This document shows positions 1 to 13,655 of a stretch of 64,000 nucleotides of DNA, in pieces; positions within the stretch are counted from its first letter, which is position 1, and each line of letters starts with the position of its first letter. Source of the stretch: Symbiodinium kawagutii (lineage: Eukaryota; Sar; Dinophyceae; Suessiales; Symbiodiniaceae). The DNA lies in contig VSDK01008984.1 in assembly GCA_009767595.1 (NCBI GenBank), positions 1,931 through 65,930 on the forward strand, written 5' to 3'. A model generated the notes under the pieces. It was not told where the DNA came from and did no database searches. It worked only from the letters and a program-made list of their open reading frames with translations. A program made the translations under genes and the position numbers.

Positions 1-111
1 GGGGGGAGCTCCAGGGCAGGAAGGGGGAGGGTATTTAAAAGCAATGGCCTGCTCTGGCCGGCGCCATGGGAGCATCTTTGTTACTCACTGACCTGGGGGG
101 TGTTTTTGAAG

Positions 112-205
112 ACCAAGCGGCTCCGTGTGGACCAGACTCATCGGGGTCAGGCCTTGAAAGATTGCATCAAAGTGCTGGAGAAGTTGAGTCCTCGGAGCAT
201 ATGTG
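112..205 (+). CDS. candidate exon, unknown product
   Basis: GC-richer island opening after TTTTTGAAG and closing at a GTAACG donor. The best frame reads TKRLRVDQTHRGQALKDCIK followed by a Leu/Lys-rich helix. It is the first of many plus-strand islands in this window. The product is unknown and the linkage to other exons is inferred. Confidence 0.4.
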
Positions 206-546
206 GTAACGCTGCGTTGTAGAAGATGAAGCGGAGCAATATCCGATAGAGTGTTTCAACAGAAGTTGGAACGCACATCCATCGGTTAGTATGGTAACAT
301 GTGATAACCTTATTTATGGATATTTATGGTATACCATGGTATACCCAAATGGACAAAGATACAAAAAGGCATGTCAGTGGTGAAAGCCCGCAAGCATGTG
401 GTTCTATTCAGAAATCTTTTCTTCGACGCAAGGCATGTTAGCTTTGAACTTCATGGCAAACCTCAGGAAGTTAAAAACCATGGGCCAACCATTAACCAAC
501 CATTGACCAACCTAATGGGACGACTTCAGTCTTTGCTTCCACCCAG

Positions 547-648
547 GAATTCGGCGACAGCGCCTCCGGCCTCAGGTACTCCAAGGAAAGCGACCAAGCA
601 AAGAAGACAGCGAAGCATGACGCGGAACAGTGCGCATCGTGCACTTGA
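547..648 (+). CDS. candidate exon, unknown product
   Basis: Bounded by a pyrimidine-rich CCACCCAG acceptor and a strong GTAAGG donor; 102 nt, a multiple of three. It reads as a polar Lys/Arg/Ser-rich segment in any of the open frames, so the frame is not settled. Confidence 0.4.
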   Translation, partial: EFGDSASGLRYSKESDQAKKTAKHDAEQCASCT

Positions 649-3600
649 GTAAGGAAGCATTGCTGGAATACATGAAGAGATATTAAGAGTCATTTTATGG
701 AATCATATATCAAAGATTAAAGGCTATTTTATGGAATCCTGGAATAGTATGTCATTAGTCAATATTAGTCAGAATATAAAGGGTTTTTATGGAATCATAT
801 CAAATTAGTTCATTATCATTCGCTCGAAATTCGTGATTACATATGTTTACAAGTAGTTGCATGCATAAACATGTATACGACATGATATGAACATGTGTAT
901 CCTGTGTCCTAAGCCAGAGGCAGCAAGCTCTTCTGAACTGTACTTGCACATCTTGGGACGGTTCAGCTACCTACTGCGGGGTTGGTTGGTTGAGCCCTGT
1001 TGGTTACTTTATAGTGGTGGTTCTTTTTGCCGAAAAAGCCCCAACAGGAAGTCCCGGAAGCGATACTGTAATTTGATATTCTATGGACCTCCAACGACCT
1101 GAAGCTCTTGTCAGAGCAAAGTCCAACGGTCGGTGGTTCCAATTCAGCATATCTTTTCAGCCACTGGTGTTAGTGAGCAACTGCCGTTGGTTTACGAGGC
1201 TTGTTTGGGGGATGTATTTCAGACTTTGGGACCATTAGGAACGGGCAATCCTCTGCCTTTCGGGTGGTTAGTTACTTTCCCTGAGCTCTCAAATTTCCTA
1301 ACTGCATAGTGGATGTCTTTTTGATTTCCCCATATAGTTTGCCAGAACTTCCGAACCTGACTATCAACATGGCTCAAGGAATACAACCATCCTTCGTTAT
1401 CGCCATCGCCAGGGTTTTCTGACACTGCTCGCATCCGCGGCCTGTGTTCAGTAAATTTGCATGATGAGTGCTCTCAACATATAGTGCAGGGTGGTTTCCT
1501 AGAGTAGTTTGATGCTTTCCCATCTGTCTCATGTGGAGTTTCTCACCACGTGATTTTCTTGAAATAATCCCAAACATCATCAAATGGCAGTCTAAAAGTT
1601 GATGCTTTCCCTCTAAAAGAAATGATCCTGAGCTTACGTCACGAGATGCACGGACTGGCTCATGCTTTGGCAGGGTCATGGTGGGTCATTGGTGGGTCAT
1701 TGGTGGGTCATTGGTGGGTCATTGTTCGGCAAAGGTGTTGGTACAATCATTTTTCCGGATCCTGTGGAGGCGCGTCAGCACATACAGCAGGTTGGGATCT
1801 CCGCTCGCGAGGTATTCATTTGATATGAACCTCGTGGGCTCCTTCATACAGTGGGGGATCCTGTTGCGAAGCACTTGCGGTGTTGCGCAGCCAAGTGTGT
1901 AGGTGGTTCGCCATGCATCAGGGTACAGAATGCAAAGTAGCCAGACTTGGTTGATTCTTCCGCAGTGTGACATCTAAGAGCAGCACCATACGTATACGTG
2001 GTATTGCATCTCCGGGATGTTTCCAAGTTGTTTTTGCATGGTGTCATTGGCGTGCTCACTTTCCAAAATCTTTTTTGAATCCAACAAAGTCTGTGGTTCA
2101 AAAACGAGTGGTATGCCAATCTGCTTGGTTCGAACCAGCCTATCTTTTAGGCCATTGGCCAGCCAATAACATGGAAATATGGCTCCCTGCGACTGAGGTC
2201 GACTGTCCGTATCTGTAGCAACCAAGGGTGCAACCAAGTCGTTGCATGTGGTACACTCAACAATATTCTGCATATGGATACGTTGCTATTCACCTACGAG
2301 AGAACCAACCGTTCAAAAACGATGCAGGTGAACATTCCAACAACAGCGGCACAAATGATTTATGATTTACAAACGCCTGCTGCACTGTACAGTGTACATC
2401 CATGTTCATCATTCATTATGATTAATCATTGCAGGTACCACAGAATCGTGAATCGAGTGCGGCCTTGGTGCATCGGTCCAGCAACCAACGGTGAGACAAC
2501 CGACCATAGGTCGTTGCAAGGGCGCATGGCGGCCTCATGGAAGAGACTTGGAAGCAACGGAGCTGCTGGAAGTGGACAGATCGAAGCTTTCGGTTCTGCT
2601 TCTATTGACTACCGTGACTTGTGCTTTCTCATGCTTTCTCTGTCTCTTCATCAACGTCCGGCTTGCTTTAAGTTCCTTTGTTTTACATTCCTTTATTTCC
2701 TTTGCTTTACAGTAATTGATTTAGCTTTAACTTTCTTTGATTGCTTCATTTTGCTTCGCTTCACCTATTTGCGCTTTAACTACCCTTGCTTTAATTAATT
2801 ATCTTTGCTTTGAATCTTTTTGCGGTAAATATCTTTGATTTGCATTCCTTTGCTCCAACTGTCTCTTTGCTAATTAAGTATCTTTGCTGTAAGTTTCTTT
2901 GCTTGACCTATCTTTGTTTTGATTGCAAATGTCCGTAACACGGAAGTTTTGTTTGCCAAACTTTGTTTGATAACCCTATAGGACTGGTAGCTAACCCCGC
3001 CCGCGATTGTTATAAAGCAGCCCAAATGTTTAGGGGCCCTCTAGTGTAGGAGAGAATCAGTGGCTTTGACCAACAGGCACATTCAGCCAATAAGATACTA
3101 GATGATACCAGTATGGGAGCATGCTTGGTTTGTAGGTAGACGTTCAACATATCATGGTGTTTTTTCGCTGGTGTATTTTTCTGTGCTGGTGTTTTTCCTT
3201 TGCTGGTGTTCCTCTGTGATTTGTTTGGTCTTATGTAACTCACCCATGTATGTATATAAGAGATATACGTTTCTGTGTGCACTTGTCTATGGATTTTTTC
3301 ATATGATGTATGTTCATATACATGTATTTGTTTTCATGTTTGTGTATTCATATAGATGCATGTGCAAATGTTTTGAATCATATATCATATAGCCTTTTAG
3401 TCTTAATATGTTTTGTTGATTGAATTGTCATTACATGGTGTGGGGTTAATTTTATTAGATTGTCGAATAATTGACACAAACAATTCCATTTGCATCGCAG
3501 CAGTCTGTTGAAAACCACTTTGCATCATTTTGCGGCGTCCACTACATTGTATTTCCTATACTGGATGAGTGTCCAAATTTCCATTTGAGTTGAAAAGTGA

Positions 3601-5027
3601 CATGGCTTCAGAAGCATCATAGAACCACCAGAGACAGAAATCAAATTTTGGTCGCGCACGAGTCCTTCCAAATCCAAGTGCCAAGTTCTCAATGCAGTTT
3701 ATTCTTGAAACTGCAAAACATATATACACCAAATCAATGATATGTCTCCTCCCGTTTCCAAAAGATCTGCTACCATTCATTTTTGACATTTTCGGGGCAA
3801 GTAAGCCAGGGCTTGTGCCCAACAATGCTACCATTAGTGGAACAAACGTGGCCGGTGCGCCCAGCTCCGCCAGCTCCGACGCACATCGCTACAATGAGCT
3901 GCGCTCTACGCAGGGAAAGGTGCGGAGGGTGCGACCAGGGAAGCGGAGATGCCCCGGATGGGGTCCCAAAAATGCAAAAATAAATTGTTTATAATATAAA
4001 AATGTTTGATGATGTTTTTATAATAAATGGCGTCCAAAAATACAAATAAATGTTTGACATGTTGAATAAATGATGTAATTTGTTTATAATTGTCAACAAT
4101 TGTTTAGCAATTGCCAGATGTTTTTCACCATGTTGATAATTGTTCAACAATTGTTAATGAGTGGTAGTAGTTACCGATGATAGTATTTAACGCGTGTTGA
4201 ATATTTTGATCATTGCTACCTGGAGATTGTTCACCCGGTTGGTAGGGATATGTATTTCCTTCTCTTTAGTTCGGACAAACTATTTGGGGTTGCACTTCAG
4301 AACCCTTTCATGTGTTTTTTGGCTGTGTAGGAAACCATGCATGGAGTTTCTGCTAACCGGAATAGTCCTGTCTGCAAATTTGAACATTTAGGATCTTTGT
4401 GGAAGGCATCCACCATCTCAAACTTATCACTGTTATCCTCTTCTGCATCCCATGGATATGTGATGAATTTTGAGCACAACAAACTGGTAATATGAAGACC
4501 ATACATGAAGAACAACAGAGGGAATCCGACCTCAGCTTGGGCAGTGGGGTCTTAAGAATGTGCTGATAGTGCCGTGGCTCTAAATTGTGAGACCTCCAAC
4601 TCATGTGGTTGGAATGGATCGAAATGGACCTAAAGTGATAGGATGGAGGTGTAGACTCACCCTGACTATGGACAAAACCGCTAAAGTTTGGTGCATTTCC
4701 ATGCATTCCGACTATAATTACAGGGAAATTCTATCCCGATGTTGATTGTGCAGGTTTGTACGCCCTACTATCGTGGCACGTTTACATCCTGCCACGTGCT
4801 CATGTCAGATAACATCATGAGGTTCTTCCGCTATTCATGTTGATGCGTTCTATTTCATTCCAATGGTTGACATTGTTCATATAATTAGGTCAGTCTATCC
4901 ATACATCATCCCGCGAAACCACCCAAGGATGGTGATGTGTGTGAGGTAGTCGTGTGAGGTAGTCAGGTTCGAGGGTCCAAATGGACATACATACCCAAAC
5001 TGCGGTGTTTTCCATGGCTGCGGTCAG
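649..5027. other. non-coding, probably intronic
   Basis: AT-rich sequence without a supportable gene. It holds a 12-bp tandem repeat GTGGGTCATTGG (about four copies, 1680-1727), a degenerate CTTTG-rich region (2640-2930), several TTGTTCAACAATTG-type palindromes (4080-4155), and two weak exon-like patches (2510-2580 and 3850-3960) that are open in more than one frame. Confidence 0.5.
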
Positions 5028-5104
5028 GCTCTTGGGGTTGGCTTCATCGAGCAACACGACCGGGTCAACAAGGCAGCGAAGCCTGTGCCGGGCGGTGCCA
5101 GGGG
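5028..5104 (+). CDS. candidate exon, unknown product
   Basis: Follows GCGGTCAG and ends before GCAAGC, a possible GC donor. The plus frame reads ALGVGFIEQHDRVNKAAKPV. The complementary strand is also open here, but the neighbouring islands favour plus. Confidence 0.35.
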
Positions 5105-5648
5105 GCAAGCCTTCATGATGTGGGGTTGATGATAGGCAGTGATATAGGCAGTGATGCTTCAAACTGGTCATAGTTTGTATGAGGCGAATCTTGAGATCAA
5201 CCTGACGATTGCTGGCATCGAAGATGTTCAAGGATAAGCATTCAAATCTGGTGGATGGGTGATCAGCAGCTGATCCTTGCGTAGGCTGGCACTGTGGCGG
5301 CGTAGGCAGGCGTAGGCTCCAGCGTAGGCGCCTGAAAATGACAAAGGCCCAAACATTCAAAAAAAACGTTGCTCAGCTGTGGTCGCAGAAACATGGCATT
5401 GCCAAATGTTTATTTATTCAAGGAGACATTTTTCAACAAACAATGACAACAAGATATTGACTGCAGTTGTTGCATTGATCTTGTTGTTGGTTGCTCGCAG
5501 TTATTCAAAATATAGCTGAATGCTGGTGGATGATTACACTCCTAAAAACTATCACACCCAACTTGTTTTTTTGATCTTAAAATGTGAGTTTTCTGGAGAG
5601 TACCAACAGATCTGCACCAAGTCTTCTTCGAATCTGCTCATCTTCCAG

Positions 5649-5733
5649 GTGGCTTCCGCTTCGAAGACCAGATCCAAACACCAAGGCTTTGCGCGAAAGC
5701 AGAAGGCGAGGTTGCTGCAAGAAGCCTCTCCCC
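5649..5733 (+). CDS. candidate exon, basic protein segment
   Basis: Good acceptor (CTCATCTTCCAG) and GTGTTA donor. It reads VASASKTRSKHQGFARKQKA, a strongly basic segment. Product unknown. Confidence 0.4.
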
Positions 5734-7408
5734 GTGTTAAGCTGCCCATGGTATCCCATGGGGTATCCCATGGTTCAGTGTAATTATGAGCTTGAATTCA
5801 GAACCCTTAGGAGTAATAGTAGGATACATTAAGGTTCCATTTCAAGAAGTAGTTCTGGACAGAGGTTTGAAGGCTAAAGGCTGAACACCGATTCACGGTA
5901 GACGCATCTAGATGCATCAGTTAGGTGGTTATTACAGGCAGGGAAGCACTGCTGGCATCGCGTCGCCGTTCAGGTCAAAAAGAAAAGGGCACATAGCAAC
6001 TTGGCAGATACCATGAACAAACGGAAGATGTGTGAAGAGACTCGACCCAGCACTGCCTACAATGATCTATATGCAATGTATAAATAGACCCGCATACATA
6101 TGCACGTGTACAGTGTACTTGCAAATTACAACACATATATCCAGGAAATAAACAGCGGTGCTTAAGTTTGAATGAAGGAAGCGGAGAGCAGCTGCGCATT
6201 TTATCCTGGGCTAAATCACTGAAGGCTATGCCCCATCCTTGAGTCCATGGGAGATACAGCTGCCATGAGCTGCCCCACTGGTGACCAGGTTTATCGAGAA
6301 GCTATACAGCACCATTATCAAACAACAGAGTCATTCAGTCACTGCTCATTTACTCATTCAAAGTTTGTTGGTTCAACTGCTTGCCAGTGATTCGAGTCAA
6401 ACAAGAGCTAGCTTTCACCCCATTAACCATCGATGAAGCTCTGGCATTCCATCAAGCCGATTGTGGGAACACCTGTTCACTGTTTACCAACCAATAGATG
6501 GAACCAGGGTTTTCACCAATGTTTATAGATTCGATGGAACCGATTGTTTGTAGATAGACCACGGTCGCTTTGTTGTTGAGCGCTGGAAAAAATGGACACA
6601 CACCGACACCTCACGTGTTGTGTTTGTTTTATTTTGATACTATTGATCGAGATTTGCTGATTCCAACCATCATTGAGTCTTTGCGCTTGTCATGTAGCCG
6701 CCACGTGGATGCAAACTTCACTTTCTTTCTGGCATATCCTTACAACTATTGCGTTTTTTGTTCTATAGATTGGTCCGCAGTTATTGATGCTCATGTAGCA
6801 ACCTTTTGCACCACCAATCCCTGTGGATGAGACTCTCCATGAATACCAGGAAACTATTCCAATCCAAATCCAGTTGATGGATATCTCGTTTCTAACGGTT
6901 GGTACACTGCTTGCTCTGGGCTTCCCCTACCCTTCCAGTTACCTCTCTAGTAGGTAACCAGTTGGATTCTACCGTTGCTTTTTTAGGGTTGGTTCACCAC
7001 TATAAAGGTAACTGGAAGGGTTGGGTTCATGAGTTTTGCTTGTTTCCTTATTGGTTTGAACTTTGAACCAGCCAAATTTCGTCAGGAATCCGACCAGCTC
7101 GACAAATGTGTACAGGCAGATTGTTGCCGCGGTTGCAACATGTCCAACATATCAATCACTAGAATGTCTACATCCAACATATCAATGATGATATCCTTAT
7201 ATATTTTATGTATGCAAATATACTGCAAATGTACAGTAAATATGTAAATATATATATATATTGGAATTTATCTATATATATATATTGGAATTTATCTATA
7301 TATATATATATATTGGAATTTATATATATATATATATATATTTATACTATAATAAACATACAATTCTCAACCAGCAACTGGGTCTCAACACATGGTCACT
7401 GCATTCAG
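5734..7408. other. non-coding, probably intronic
   Basis: No supportable gene. Short palindromic AT stretches occur, and a TA-rich minisatellite at the right end is listed separately. Confidence 0.45.
7245..7350. repeat. TA-rich minisatellite
   Basis: Three to four copies of a unit of about 28-40 bp built of TATATA runs joined by TTGGAATTTATC. It makes spurious Ile/Tyr-rich reading frames. Confidence 0.8.
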
Positions 7409-7495
7409 AGTTCGTGGTGGCTCCTTGCGCAAGGCGAGTCCGGCGGACGGTCCACCAGAAAGGCGGGACGACCTGGTTGTAACGGGAGATCACAG
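7409..7495 (+). CDS. candidate exon, unknown product
   Basis: Acceptor GCATTCAG and donor GTGGGG; 87 nt. The preferred frame reads VRGGSLRKASPADGPPERRD. Two frames are open, so the reading is tentative. Confidence 0.38.
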
Positions 7496-7585
7496 GTGGG
7501 GTGGCGATAGGGACTGGCGGTGGGCTGAGAAGGGCGTTAAAGATGGCATGGTGGTAGTGAATATAGGGGATAACTCCAACAAGTT

Positions 7586-7695
7586 GGGGGATTGTAGTGG
7601 TTAATAGGCGATAACCTAACCAACAATAGGGGATTGTAGTGGCTAATAGGTTTTCTAGAGGGGATTGTAGCGGTTAATAGGCGATAACCAACCAG
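7586..7695 (+). repeat. short tandem repeat (about 3 copies)
   Basis: Three degenerate copies of GGGGATTGTAGYGGYTAATA with spacers, lying in a presumed intron. Confidence 0.6.
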
Positions 7696-8460
7696 TGATC
7701 TTGGACCCAAACATTCCAGCGATGTTTGATCGGCCGTGCTGCGTCAAGGAGCGAGAGTAAGCAGGGCACGACGTTTATGCACATTGTCACATTGTATATA
7801 CATTATATTTACCTCCTTGGCTACAAGTCAAATTAGGGAATCACAGCTACAGCCAAAGAAAAGGTTCACAATTTTATGTCGAACCTGTCAATGTGGTGGC
7901 TAATTTTGCAAACGGCCATGCTGGTGGTTGAAGGTTTTTGATGAAGGGACGGGGGTTCCGCTCCGGTGATCGACGCTTGCAGCACAGCAGGCACCAAGTT
8001 TTCTACAACTTTCAGAGGACGTCTGAAGCTCAGATGATCACAAAGCTGGCCAGATAGAAGGTCAGAACTCTCCCCTACCCCCCCCAGGATTGGAAGGTTT
8101 GGATTTCTTACCAAATAAAGGAGGGCAGGCAAGGGGGGGCCGAGGAGGATGTTCATCAAGCAGGATAGATCATAAAGATTAGATCATTTTTGCGTGAGTT
8201 GATTGATGGTCATGTTGGAGGGTATGGATCTAGATGAAACTGGGAAGTATTTCTAACCCACGACATAGGAATGGGAATGCGGTGGCCATGAACCAACCTG
8301 TTGCACAGGAGCAACACTCTACACGGAACATCAGGGAACGGAACTAACCTCCAGGCCCTGGTGTTCACGGTGCCACCCAGCGATTCTGTGTTCAATGCGT
8401 GACACAAACATTGGACATGTCGAATTCCGGCGCTTAGCCTTTGAACATTAGGAAGAGATC

Positions 8461-8557
8461 ACCTTAATGTTGGTTTCTGATTAGTGTAACCCCCTGTAAA
8501 GTAATGAAAATAGATGAAACCAACAGGTAGATACTAATCAGAAACCAACATTACAGG
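8461..8557. mobile_element. MITE-like inverted repeat
   Basis: Two perfectly complementary 21-bp arms, 8465-8485 and 8533-8553, each containing GTTGGTTTCTGATTAGT or its complement, separated by a 47-bp spacer. Short partial complementarity continues outward. No coding capacity. It differs from the GGTTTCTCAAAATAG family found elsewhere in the window. Confidence 0.6.
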
Positions 8558-8893
8558 GCATATAAATCTTGCCATTTTGGATTGTCAGATGGTGAAGTTC
8601 TTCGAGAGAAGAAGCGCCCAGGGAGCTGTCCCTGATGAGTTGGCCCACCATCACCGCCTCGAAGCTTTCCATTGCTTGCTGCCACTGTTGTGGTCGATTG
8701 TGACTGCTATTGTCATGTGCAATTAACATCAATTAACCATAGTTGTTTAACGATTGTTTAACCATATAGTTGTTGCCCATAGTTTGTTGCTGCTATTGAG
8801 TTACTGTCATCCTCATCGTGGCTGGGTGCTTTATGTTCGGCGTTAGGATCGCCTGTTCGGTACGGCTGCTGGTATGTTTCAACGAGCGCCCAG

Positions 8894-8997
8894 GAACATG
8901 TCGAGCTGTCCAAAGTGGACCGGGACTTGCAACAGCTGCAGGAGCGTCGTCGTGGTCCTCAGGTCCTGGCATCCAAACTCAGAGCTACGGCGTTACG
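8894..8997 (+). CDS. candidate exon, coiled-coil segment
   Basis: Acceptor GCGCCCAG and donor GTACTG. It reads EHVELSKVDRDLQQLQERRR, a clear amphipathic helical segment, then an Arg/Leu-rich tail. Product unknown. Confidence 0.45.
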
Positions 8998-10672
8998 GTA
9001 CTGATACCAGCTGAGCTTGTGTAAAAACCCCCGTCAATTAGATTTAGTAAGGACATGCTTCACTTTTCCAAGCCGGCTTCCATTCACTGTAAAACGATAA
9101 GGAATGAAAAAAAAACAATAACAATCACAACCTGGGTTGAATTATGCCAGCAGCTTTTCAGATTTTTGGAGCATATGGGTCCAAATCGATAACAAAACGA
9201 TAACAAAAACGATAAGGAAATCTTTTCCAAATTAGACTTTCCACATCAGTCCCTATTCGTATGAATTCTACTGGCTCTCCGCAGTGTCACCGCCGCTATT
9301 ATTGTTCAGCAGTGGGAAAGATCGGAAAAGCCTAACGTATAGCGCATGGACTTTTATTGGCAGGGCGCGGTGTTTCTTGTGTTTCTGTTGAAAGGGTGGC
9401 CTGTTATCATGTTGCGTGTACGTTGTATTGTAAAACGATAAGGAATAAAAAAAACGATAAGGCAAAAAGGACGTCATTAGGTCATTGGATATATAACGGG
9501 GTTCTCTCACTCCCTCAGCAGCAATTTGTGAAGACATAGCTGAATGTGTATGTGCGTGTAAAAAGATGATATACGTATAGAATATGTAGTTACATTCATA
9601 GACATGAGTCAGACACATGGATACATACCAAATAATTTTGGTATAAATGATTTATACCACACATATAATTATATGTATATATGCATGTATGAAATGCAGA
9701 TCTATTTGCGTAGTTATATACGTATATGTTTAGGTTTGCATACATGCAGATGCAATATACATATTGCATTCATATACCAGTACGTACTACACTACATAAA
9801 CCCATGTGAATACGTTTGTATATATCTTCCTTTGTTTATGCACCAGCATTCGCCGGAACCACTTGATCGACTTTGTCCTAGTTGTTAGGGTACTCACCTG
9901 CTCGATGTCAGCAGCGATGCTTCCAAGATGGGTGGGTTGAACCCTCCAGGTAATTGCACATACTCGCGTGATTAAAGAACCGTACCTTGAGACACCCTTT
10001 TCTGAAATATGTTTTTTTCTGTAATGAAGTTATACTACCTTGTAAATAGATGTAACTAGAGGATTTTCACAGTGAGTCATAGGGACTATATTCACTAACG
10101 ACTGTGACTACAGAGGGAGATTTCCGATGGCTTGCCGATTCTTGTGCTTAGCAGGATAGCCTCAAAAGACAGATTCAAATGGCAGAGCAACAGGCTGGGG
10201 GTGTTGCAGATTGTCCCCAAACGATCCCACGCACATGTCCATTGAACATGATGCCAGTTCCAGTGCTCAGCCAAAGCTATAGCGTAGCAAGCACCAATGG
10301 TTTGATGGTCAGATCCAAATATCAGCCACTAGGGGCTGTGCATTGATTTTGTTGTCACCCAATGAACAATGGTTTTTGGTCAGCTAACATTTTTTTTTGT
10401 ATGGCTTAGTCACTAGGAGCATGCCATTGATGGACAGTGTCAAACGAAATGCTTCCCATCCCTGGCTTGTTGTGACCAGCGTATAGATGCTGTCTATACA
10501 TATACATCTATATATATATATAGATGTATTTACGTCTTTACTTATTTGTTTTATGCATATATATATATCTTTATATCTTGGCAAATTGAAATATATATAT
10601 ATATACACAGATATGTATATGTATACATGTATTATTTAGCATGGCTTCCATAACCATGGGTAAACAATCCAG
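8998..10672. other. non-coding, probably intronic
   Basis: AT-rich with repeated AAAACGATAA(GG)AA words at about 9090-9460 and TA/GTATA runs at about 9650-9790 and 10500-10620. No gene is supported. Confidence 0.45.
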
Positions 10673-10776
10673 TGGATAAGCCTGGCGAGGCGGAAGCCGC
10701 AGAGGCGGTTGGGGAACAGCTGCACCGGCGCGTGGGCGCCACGAGTTTGTTGCAGCTCTCAGTGGGGGGTCCCAAG
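10673..10776 (+). CDS. candidate exon, unknown product
   Basis: Acceptor AACAATCCAG and donor GTGCTC, immediately before a GGTT microsatellite. It reads DKPGEAEAAEAVGEQLHRRV then a Leu-rich stretch. GC content is well above the flanks. Confidence 0.45.
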
Positions 10777-10785
10777 GTGCTCAGG

Positions 10786-10915
10786 GCTGGGTGGCTGGGT
10801 GGTTGGGTGGTTGGGTGGGTGGTTGGGTGGTTGGGTGGGTGGTTGGGTTGGTTGGTTGGTTGGTTGGGTTGAGTTGGTTGGTTGGTTGGGTGGGTGGTTG
10901 GTTGGTTGTGGTTGG
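10786..10915 (+). repeat. GGTTGGGT microsatellite
   Basis: Irregular array of TGGTTGGGTGGT units, giving spurious Gly/Trp-rich frames in all three phases. Confidence 0.85.
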
Positions 10916-12187
10916 TTACTTACTCGTAGCCTTAATAAGCAACAAGAGTAGGGATATACCCATTATAACTGGTTGGTTGGTTAAGGTTGGTTGGTTGGCG
11001 ATTTGTACCTTTTAGTGTGTTGTTCAACAAGGGTGAAAACTAATCAACTAGCACGCGTTTACCAGGATTGTTGGCATCAGCTGTAGGTGTTACTTGAGTA
11101 CAATTGATGAACAGTTTCTGATTGTTGATTTATGTATCGGGTATATAAGAGGCAACCCACAGACTCTGTTCAGTTGACAGTGCACTACTGGATAGGCAAG
11201 CGGGGAAAACATCCGGATTTGTGGCGCCTAAGTGGACACAGCTGTGGAGCAGGTTGCATGGGGATGCACATGCCATATCTCCACCTGATCTTGTTGCAAT
11301 TCCAAGCTGGTGATTACACCATTAGGACCGTCAATCGGTGTATCATAGGGGGTCTATAAACTGTATCCCTTTGAATTGGTTGTGAAATTGTAAGCACACC
11401 GGCCAGTGAAATTTGTGCAAAATCCTGTACATCGGGAGGTAGTGCGACGATGTGCAACCGCTTTTTTACATACTGACGTGTGATGTATGAAATATCTTTC
11501 TTGTTTCCCCCGTACCCTTGCATCGGGTTTCATAGCTGCACGAATTCATTGCTTGACTAGTAGATGAGGGGGTCAAAACATTTCTTGGTTGATTTCGGCA
11601 AGCGGTTGATGCATGATACGGAACCCTTGAACTCAAAAACATGTGAAGGGTCCTATGAGTTTTTACATTTTGCTAGGGAATTCATTCCAAACTCCCCACT
11701 TTGATCCTTCCACATGACAGGGGCAAACACCCTTGGTGTTTTCCTTTTGCATAGGGCTGCACGCCGATCACTGTATTTATAAGGGATTGTTGTGATTGCA
11801 CCACTGCTAGTGTTCAGAACCCCCACTGCCAACGCTGTTGACACAAGTATCAGTGCAATGCCGCAGTGTTGGCATGTGTTGTCGTTTGTTGTTAAATCCC
11901 CTTTCTAATGTATATCATACATATATATATATATATGTATATATAACTCGCACTACAATATCTTTTCATAGATCGGGTTCTAGTCATGTGTAGTTTGTTT
12001 AATCTTTATATAGTATTATATATAGTTATATATATATGATATGTATATAGTATATCCTTAAATCCTGTTGAATCTCGGGTTACCATCATGAGTTATGATT
12101 TGTCACATTGAGAAATGACAGCAAGGTTACAACTTGTAGCCAGGTTAGATCATGTTTCTGTTTAATCCCCATTCAAACCTTTTGCAG

Positions 12188-12264
12188 AAGAGAAAACCCT
12201 GGGCGCAACGGACAGCAATCTGGGAACTCAGGAAGGCGATGGCGAGGCTGATGGCAACTCTAAG
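12188..12264 (+). CDS. candidate exon, acidic segment
   Basis: Acceptor CCTTTTGCAG and donor GTGCCT. The best frame reads EKTLGATDSNLGTQEGDGEA. A second frame with a basic reading is also open. Confidence 0.38.
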
Positions 12265-13577
12265 GTGCCTGGTTTGACACATTTTGTTTGCGGTTCTGAC
12301 AACTGCATAGAGGTAGCCATTTTTCAAGCTGGTGAATAGTGAACTAGTTGATTGATGCTGATTGTTTTTAACATTCTTTATATTCCCCAACAAATTGGGA
12401 TGGCTGGTTGATATCTTTTTCATAGTGCTTACAAGCACCAACCAGATAACAACTGGTTCAGTACTGATGACGAATAACAATTTACAATGGTCCGTTCCTG
12501 GTCAAAACATGCATTGACAATTGAGAATGTTCATGGTTCCATGGCTGATGCTGAATGGTCAATACTACGGCTGACGTTTCCTGATGGTAAGAGAATAGGT
12601 GGCGAACGATTGTGGCTCATGATGGTTGATCATGTCATGGCGGTTGCATGCACCAGTCACCTTTGTTGTCAGATGATCATCCCAAGCTGGGTGCTAAACT
12701 ATGAAGCCAATGCTGGGGCTTTATCTTCTGATCTGCTGGCTCTACACATATTTCTCAGGTGGGTGTCTTGATATCCAATCAAAGACATTCAAATGATTTC
12801 TTTTTTCTCATAAAAATGTACGCGTTCCTACTGCAGTACATTTTGTTTTAGAGACACATATTTTTGCATGCAAACATAGAAAGCCGCCATCCACAATCAA
12901 CTAAACATTTGTGGGTGATGGATTGCATATTTGGTTAATAGTTAGTCAGTTAGAACTACCATTTGGCATAGTTATTAACTTGTCAAATTCAATTGATGGT
13001 TGTTATCAGCCATAGCTATGTGGTTATCCTGCTTTCTGTAGTAGCTGGTTATAAGCAACTATGTGGTTATCCTGGTTAGTAGCTGGTTATAAGCAACTGT
13101 TAAAGCTATGTTTAAATCTATTGCTAATAGCTGGTGGATGCCCAGCCCATGGGTTCCAGCTCAGGGCGATGGTGCCAGCAGCTTGTTGGAAGAGGACCGA
13201 TGAGTTCGCTCAGCCGTGGTACAAGCGTAGCTAGCATCGTTAACGATTGTGTTGTTGAATAGTAGTTGTAAGGGTCGAAATATGATATATAGAGATAGAT
13301 ATAGATATATTTGTTTGTAAGTGTGTACATGTTCAATACAGGTATGATGATGACTACTTTTATTTGTTGTCCGTACTTATTTGTTTTGTAAAGGTATATG
13401 TATATATGTATTCCTAAGTGCTGTTATGATGATTTCTGTGTGTTAGTTCATACCCATTGCCACCATACATGGTACCGCCTGTGGTAGCATCGCCCTGCTC
13501 TACCAAGCAGTTTTACATTGGCCCATCAAAGTGGTGGATCACTGGGGCGCAATAAATGGGACATAAGGGAACTCCAG
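12265..13577. other. non-coding, probably intronic
   Basis: AT-rich with short duplicated words (GCTATGTGGTTATCCTG, 13010-13070). A weak plus-strand island lies at about 13150-13217. Confidence 0.4.
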
Positions 13578-13655
13578 CTGCCAAGAACCACGGGATTAAA
13601 CCAGCCAACTCCACCGGAGATTGATGTGGACGCAGCAGCAAGGAATACTCTCTCG
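13578..13655 (+). CDS. candidate exon, unknown product
   Basis: 78 nt between ACTCCAG and GTCCAA, exactly 26 codons, reading LPRTTGLNQPTPPEIDVDAA. Product unknown. Confidence 0.42.

Noticed and set aside
4890-5360. 156-codon minus-strand ORF
   Set aside because: Its protein-like part is opposite the plus-strand exon at 5028-5104, which has splice sites and fits the direction of neighbouring islands.
10672-10951. Gly/Trp repeat protein
   Set aside because: Only the first 104 bp look coding; the rest is the GGTTGGGT microsatellite.
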